Shown here one piece after another: positions 5,269 to 8,390 of a stretch of 8,390 nt of DNA; positions within the stretch are counted from its first letter, which is position 1; each line of letters opens with the position of its first letter. A program made the position numbers and the translations under genes. Source of the stretch: Leptospiraceae bacterium (GTDB lineage Bacteria > Spirochaetota > Leptospiria > Turneriellales > Turneriellaceae); the NCBI GenBank assembly GCA_016788945.1, contig JAEUSA010000415.1, positions 1 through 8,390 of the forward strand, in the 5' to 3' direction. The notes beneath the pieces are model-generated. The model did no database searches, had not been told where the DNA came from, and worked only from the letters and a program-made list of their open reading frames with translations.

Positions 5269-7124
5269 AATTTCTTTGGCGATGGTGGATCTATCTCGTC
5301 TGCGCGGGCCCGCTCGCAGCTGAAGTATTCGACGAAGTCCGAAATTTCACCCGCGCCGGCATTGCCGCCTATAACCAGCGCCGCCTCGCGGATGCGCGGC
5401 ACAACCTTTCGCAAGCTCTCGACATCGATTCGACTTGGACGCCGGCTGTACTGCATCATGGTCAAGCCTATGCCGATTTGCTGATGGCAGAAATTCATAT
5501 TCGTAATACGCGAAAACTCATTGCATTCGATAAGTACGACCGCGCCGATACGGAGCTCGACGAAGCCGAGGCGATTTTTCCCGGTCATCCACAGATACCC
5601 GAACTCCGCGAACTGATACGCAACAAGCGCAAAGATAACACGAAGACCATTCTCGCCAAATTACCCGACGACAAGAAAAAGGCATACGAAGAGAGTATGC
5701 AAAAGGCGGCTGCGGCGATGGGCAGTGCCGTTTACCCCGAAGCCATGCATCATTACAGCAACGCGCTCAAAATCGCACGCGATTCGCTCGATGCCAAGAT
5801 GGGCTACGCCGAAGCAGAACGGCTGATGAAGCAAGACGGCAGCGACCAGAAGCTGACCGCACTTTTTCGCCAAGCGGAGAAGTATGAAAAAGACCGGCGC
5901 TTTCCGCAGGCGATCGCGGTCTACGATCAGATACTGCGCATTGATCCGGGTAATGTGCCCGCAGCAGAGAGAAAGGCAAAACTACTGGATTTCATGCAGC
6001 AGCAGCTTGGCGAAAATGAGCGCCGCTTGATGGCGCGCGAATATCTGCAGAGCGGCAACGAAGCGATGCGCAAGGCCGATTATGATCTTGCAATCGAACA
6101 GTACCGCATCGGGCAGGCACTCGACAGCCGCCTGACGAATTGGGATGATCTCATTAAGAAAGCCCTCGCAGCGCGCAAGGCGCAAGAAGAGAATATGTTC
6201 TCCGATCGGCTCAAAGAGCTCGAACGGCGCTACCAATCGGCTACGTTGAAGCTGCTGCTTGAAAATTATCCCGGTGCAGTCGAAGACCTTGAAGTTGTTA
6301 TTTCCATTGCTAAACAGTTCAAACAAGAAGAGACACAGAAACACGCCGAGGCGTTGCTGCAAAAAGCCAAAGAAGCGATGCTCAGGCAAGATGAAGAATT
6401 TATCACGCGCGATTCTCCGTACTATAATTTCGTCCAATCGCTTACGGCACTTGGCCTCAACAGCTACAAAATCCGTGATTGCCAGGCAACGATGCGGCAT
6501 TTCGGCTCGATCACCGAGGTGTTTCCGAAAAATCGGGTTTCGAACCAACACCTCATTGCCTGCACGATTATCCTTAATCCCGATCGCAAAGACGGTATTA
6601 TAAAAGACCTGATCGACAGCATTTATCAACTCAAGGATGTCAATGCATACGAAGCGCGGCGCTATTTCGAAATATTGAAATTTATAGACCCGCAGAATCC
6701 ACAGATACCCGTTCTGGAGCGCGAGCTCGCCGAAAAAACGCAGTTGCTCAAGAAGGCGGTGCAGCCGGCCGAATTTATCGAGGCTCTCTATAAAAAAGCC
6801 CTATTGCTTTCGCAGACCGATCCGCAGCAGGCGATGCAGATATTGCGTCAGTTGCTTGAGGATGATCCACAAAATGCGAAGGCCCGCGGTCTGCTTGCCC
6901 GCATCGAAGGCCGTCTCGCGCGCGACCGCTGGGCGCAGTCTGACATACCGATTGCGCCGGCCGCGCTCAAAGCCTATGCGGACGGTATCGTCTTTTATAA
7001 CACCGGGCAGCTCAAGGAAGCGCGTGAGGCCTTTTCGTTGGCGCTCAACCTTGCACCCAACTTCGAGCGTGCGGTCGTGGCGTTGAAAAAATGCGACTCT
7101 TATTCGCGCGGGGCGAAGTTCTGA
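5265..7124 (+). CDS. Exported tetratricopeptide-repeat (TPR) protein
   Basis: This 619-residue protein starts with GTG inside the ispH stop (GTGA). A short basic n-region and hydrophobic stretch (K2, R6, WIYLVCAGPLAA) end in a possible signal peptidase I site after residue 19, so it is probably periplasmic. The rest is nearly all alpha-solenoid. TPR-like units are clear at about 26-61, 143-176, 198-231, 258-290, 322-350, 504-538 and 568-601, many ending in the typical A-L-x-I-D-P turn (for example ILRIDPGN at 223-230). TPR solenoids bind peptides or protein partners; no enzymatic motif is visible. The last TPR runs right up to the stop, ending CDSYSRGAKF. The final 34 bp overlap the next gene, whose C-terminal domain is CHAT-like, a domain usually fused to TPRs. 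See the A6 site at 7086-7091 for the possibility of a fused product. Confidence 0.92.
   Translation: MKFLWRWWIYLVCAGPLAAEVFDEVRNFTRAGIAAYNQRRLADARHNLSQALDIDSTWTPAVLHHGQAYADLLMAEIHIRNTRKLIAFDKYDRADTELDEAEAIFPGHPQIPELRELIRNKRKDNTKTILAKLPDDKKKAYEESMQKAAAAMGSAVYPEAMHHYSNALKIARDSLDAKMGYAEAERLMKQDGSDQKLTALFRQAEKYEKDRRFPQAIAVYDQILRIDPGNVPAAERKAKLLDFMQQQLGENERRLMAREYLQSGNEAMRKADYDLAIEQYRIGQALDSRLTNWDDLIKKALAARKAQEENMFSDRLKELERRYQSATLKLLLENYPGAVEDLEVVISIAKQFKQEETQKHAEALLQKAKEAMLRQDEEFITRDSPYYNFVQSLTALGLNSYKIRDCQATMRHFGSITEVFPKNRVSNQHLIACTIILNPDRKDGIIKDLIDSIYQLKDVNAYEARRYFEILKFIDPQNPQIPVLERELAEKTQLLKKAVQPAEFIEALYKKALLLSQTDPQQAMQILRQLLEDDPQNAKARGLLARIEGRLARDRWAQSDIPIAPAALKAYADGIVFYNTGQLKEAREAFSLALNLAPNFERAVVALKKCDSYSRGAKF
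5587..5601 (+). repeat. 15-bp direct repeat copy 1 within TPR gene
   Basis: ATCCACAGATACCCG occurs here and again, identically, at 6697-6711. Both copies are in the same frame and encode the centre of similar peptides, PGHPQIPELREL (106-117) and PQNPQIPVLERE (476-487). This points to an internal duplication of a TPR linker, or convergence on the same codons. Confidence 0.7.
6697..6711 (+). repeat. 15-bp direct repeat copy 2 within TPR gene
   Basis: This is the second identical copy of ATCCACAGATACCCG, 1110 bp after the first and in the same codon phase. The surrounding DNA has diverged while the peptide similarity extends a little further, so the duplication, if real, is old. Confidence 0.7.
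7086..7091 (+). other. A6 run at TPR/CHAT-like gene overlap; candidate -1 frameshift site
   Basis: The TPR frame reads TTG AAA AAA TGC here. The downstream gene is in the -1 frame and its ATG begins on the last A of the run. A -1 slip on AAA-AAA would continue directly into that frame with no lost or extra residues, replacing the last ten TPR-gene residues with the 360-residue downstream protein. A 5-bp hairpin, TTCGC (7103-7107) with GCGAA (7113-7117), lies 11 bases further on. It is short and rather distant for a strong stimulator. No Shine-Dalgarno-like stimulator is obvious upstream. A simple overlapping start remains possible. Confidence 0.35.
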
Positions 7125-8173
7125 AATACCATCTCGTCACCGAGTCGTTGTCTTTTGACCGTAAGGCGCTAAAATCGCTTACCGGAGTTGCCGCGGTAGT
7201 CAGCGATGACTATCGCTTTCTGCTCCGCATTGAAAATATCAGGCATCAAAAGAATCTCACACCATGGCTGAGGCGCCGACAAACGGTTGAGTTGGATATT
7301 CCGTTGCGGCTAAGAAAAAGTGGGCCGCAGCAACCAACCAGCGCCGAGTTCAGAGAGCTGATGCGTGCGGCGCGGCGGGGCGCTACGGGCGACGCACTTG
7401 AGGTGCGCATCCATAACGCAGCCGAGCGCGCGATCGTACACACCGAGCGTTATGGATTTATCAGTGCGACGAGTGTGAAAACTGAGGGCGGTGCACTGCG
7501 TTCACTGCTTACCGGTCTCAGCCGCCGTTCTCCCTCGCTGCGCCTGACGCTGATCGGGAAAAATCTGGCGACGCTCAAGCAAGTGCTGAGTTTTTCGCTG
7601 CCGGTACAGCTGTCGTTTTACCGCGAAGGCGCCGATCTGCCGGCGCAGGCCGAGCAACGCGAGATGCGCGAGGTGCTAGTGCTGTCGAATATCAGTGGTC
7701 CGCGGCTGCCATTTGTCGAGCAGAACCTCGATTTCTGGTCGCGCGGTTTACCCGGCTTTCGTTTTCGGCACGTCTTTGGTCAGCTGACGAAAAAAAGGGT
7801 TGAAGCAGCTCTGCACCAGCGCGAATGGGATTGCCTGATTTACCGTGGGCATGGCCGTGCGCGCACCGGCGGCATTTTTCTCGAACTTGGCGACGGCCTC
7901 TTCAGGCTGCCGGTGCTCCATTTGTCGCTCTACATGCACCTTGCTTGCATGGCAAATTTTCACAAGTTAGAGCTTGAAGACTTGCCGGTAAGCCGGCTCG
8001 TTACGCCGACAACGCTGCTCACCGATTTCGACGATCGCCGTGTGCTGGAGATTTTTTTTGCCAAGTATCGCGTCTCGGGCAGTGTCGATCTTGCCATACG
8101 GGCGGTACAGGCACAGTTTCCACGCTTTGTCTCGATTTTTGCAGGCAGCGCGGGTTTTTCCTCGACCGCCTGA
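7091..8173 (+). CDS. CHAT-like (caspase-fold, clan CD) protease-domain protein
   Basis: This is a 360-residue protein with no signal peptide in its own frame. The C-terminal half (about 192-355) reads like a caspase fold. Strand REVLVLSNI (192-201) is followed by a helix; then come strand FRFRHVFG, a helix, and strand DCLIYRGHG (247-255) carrying His254-Gly. GGIFLEL (260-266) follows, then YMHLACMAN (281-289) with Cys286. His-Gly and Ala-Cys ending hydrophobic strands are the clan CD dyad. The remainder, with TDFDD (311-315), FFAKYRVSGSVDLAIRAVQ (322-340) and a final FVSIFAG (346-352), follows the CHAT order of D, FY, G, A and FxxxG. Residues 1-190 are not recognised. The ATG at 7091 lacks a ribosome site; CTG at 7121 or TTG at 7148 are poorer choices. 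The gene overlaps the TPR gene by 34 bp, the classic CHAT partner. The assignment is by pattern; proteolytic activity is inferred. Confidence 0.65.
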   Translation: MRLLFARGEVLKYHLVTESLSFDRKALKSLTGVAAVVSDDYRFLLRIENIRHQKNLTPWLRRRQTVELDIPLRLRKSGPQQPTSAEFRELMRAARRGATGDALEVRIHNAAERAIVHTERYGFISATSVKTEGGALRSLLTGLSRRSPSLRLTLIGKNLATLKQVLSFSLPVQLSFYREGADLPAQAEQREMREVLVLSNISGPRLPFVEQNLDFWSRGLPGFRFRHVFGQLTKKRVEAALHQREWDCLIYRGHGRARTGGIFLELGDGLFRLPVLHLSLYMHLACMANFHKLELEDLPVSRLVTPTTLLTDFDDRRVLEIFFAKYRVSGSVDLAIRAVQAQFPRFVSIFAGSAGFSSTA

Positions 8174-8194
8174 AATCGCCCTCTATTATGTCGC

Positions 8195-8390
8195 ATGGCG
8201 AAGAAGCAGGGCGGCGGCCCGCGGGCAAAGTCGAGCGATGAACACAGCAAACTGCCCGGACAAATAGCAAAAGAAATTATACCGGTCGAAATCGAAGACC
8301 AAATGAAAAAATCATACCTCGCGTACGCGATGAGTGTGATCGTCGGTCGTGCGCTACCCGACGTCCGTGACGGTCTTAAGCCGGTTCACC
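8195..8390 (+). CDS. gyrA: DNA gyrase subunit A, N-terminal part (continues beyond window)
   Basis: Sixty-five residues are visible of the A subunit of DNA gyrase, which cuts and rejoins DNA to introduce negative supercoils. After a basic, glycine-rich and presumably flexible lead (residues 1-21), the sequence reads [19 protein letters not shown] and then [21 protein letters not shown], the near-universal start of type IIA topoisomerase A subunits. The catalytic Tyr and quinolone-resistance region lie outside the window. ParC/GrlA shares this start, so gyrase is the likely but not proven identity; the EI-x-PV-x-IE lead-in favours GyrA. The ATG at 8195 is chosen because the nearby ATG at 8188 opens a frame that stops after 17 codons. 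No Shine-Dalgarno is visible. It begins 21 bp after the CHAT-like gene, so it may be co-transcribed or use a promoter inside that gene. Confidence 0.88.
   Translation, partial: MAKKQGGGPRAKSSDEHSKLPGQIAKEIIPVEIEDQMKKSYLAYAMSVIVGRALPDVRDGLKPVH

Noticed and set aside
5265..5325. Cys13 of the TPR protein as a lipoprotein anchor
   Set aside because: The preceding residues are Tyr-Leu-Val, which do not give a small residue at -1, so an ordinary cleavable leader is more likely.
5982..6629. Minus-strand frame of 215 codons opposite the TPR gene
   Set aside because: It is a mirror of the TPR coding sequence, and its composition is typical of antisense shadows.
8188..8241. ATG at 8188 as the gyrA start
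   Set aside because: It is out of frame with the GyrA residues and meets a stop after 17 codons.

Overview
The window is compact, roughly balanced-GC bacterial DNA with nine complete genes or partial ones at its edges plus gyrA, almost no non-coding space and several stop/start overlaps. Lipoprotein and Sec-type leaders indicate a bacterium with an envelope lipoprotein system. The set of genes, the weak use of Shine-Dalgarno sites and the IspH, TPR and GyrA sequences remind me of a free-living leptospiral spirochaete (Turneriella/Leptonema type). That assignment is an impression, not a demonstrated result.

Left arm, minus strand (2336 down to 1): a START/SRPBCC-like DUF2505 protein, a diacylglycerol/sphingosine-type lipid kinase, and a GH1 beta-glycosidase whose C-terminal part lies outside the window. 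Gaps are 4 bp and then a 4-bp ATGA overlap, so this is an operon, plausibly acting on lipids or glycolipids. A 138-bp divergent intergenic region (2337-2474) separates it from the right arm.

Right arm, plus strand (2475 to the end): a response regulator with a GGDEF-like output domain (signature GGDDF, no inhibitory site); a small three-helix membrane protein; a small TTG-started lipoprotein; ispH (last step of the MEP isoprenoid pathway); an exported TPR protein; a protein with a caspase-fold, CHAT-like C-terminal domain; and the start of gyrA. From 3550 onward the genes are 3 bp apart, overlap by 4 or 34 bp, or are 21 bp apart, so they are probably co-transcribed.

The most interesting part is the TPR/CHAT-like pair (5265-8173). 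CHAT proteases are classically fused to TPR repeats. Here the two halves are in different frames, overlapping by 34 bp, and the overlap begins at an A6 run where a -1 slip would join them into one exported TPR-CHAT polypeptide of about 969 residues. A second unexpected signal is codon-level: 10 of the 11 Ile-Pro pairs in the genes use ATA for Ile, although ATA is a minority Ile codon otherwise. No RNA genes, CRISPR arrays, insertion sequences or convincing terminators were seen.
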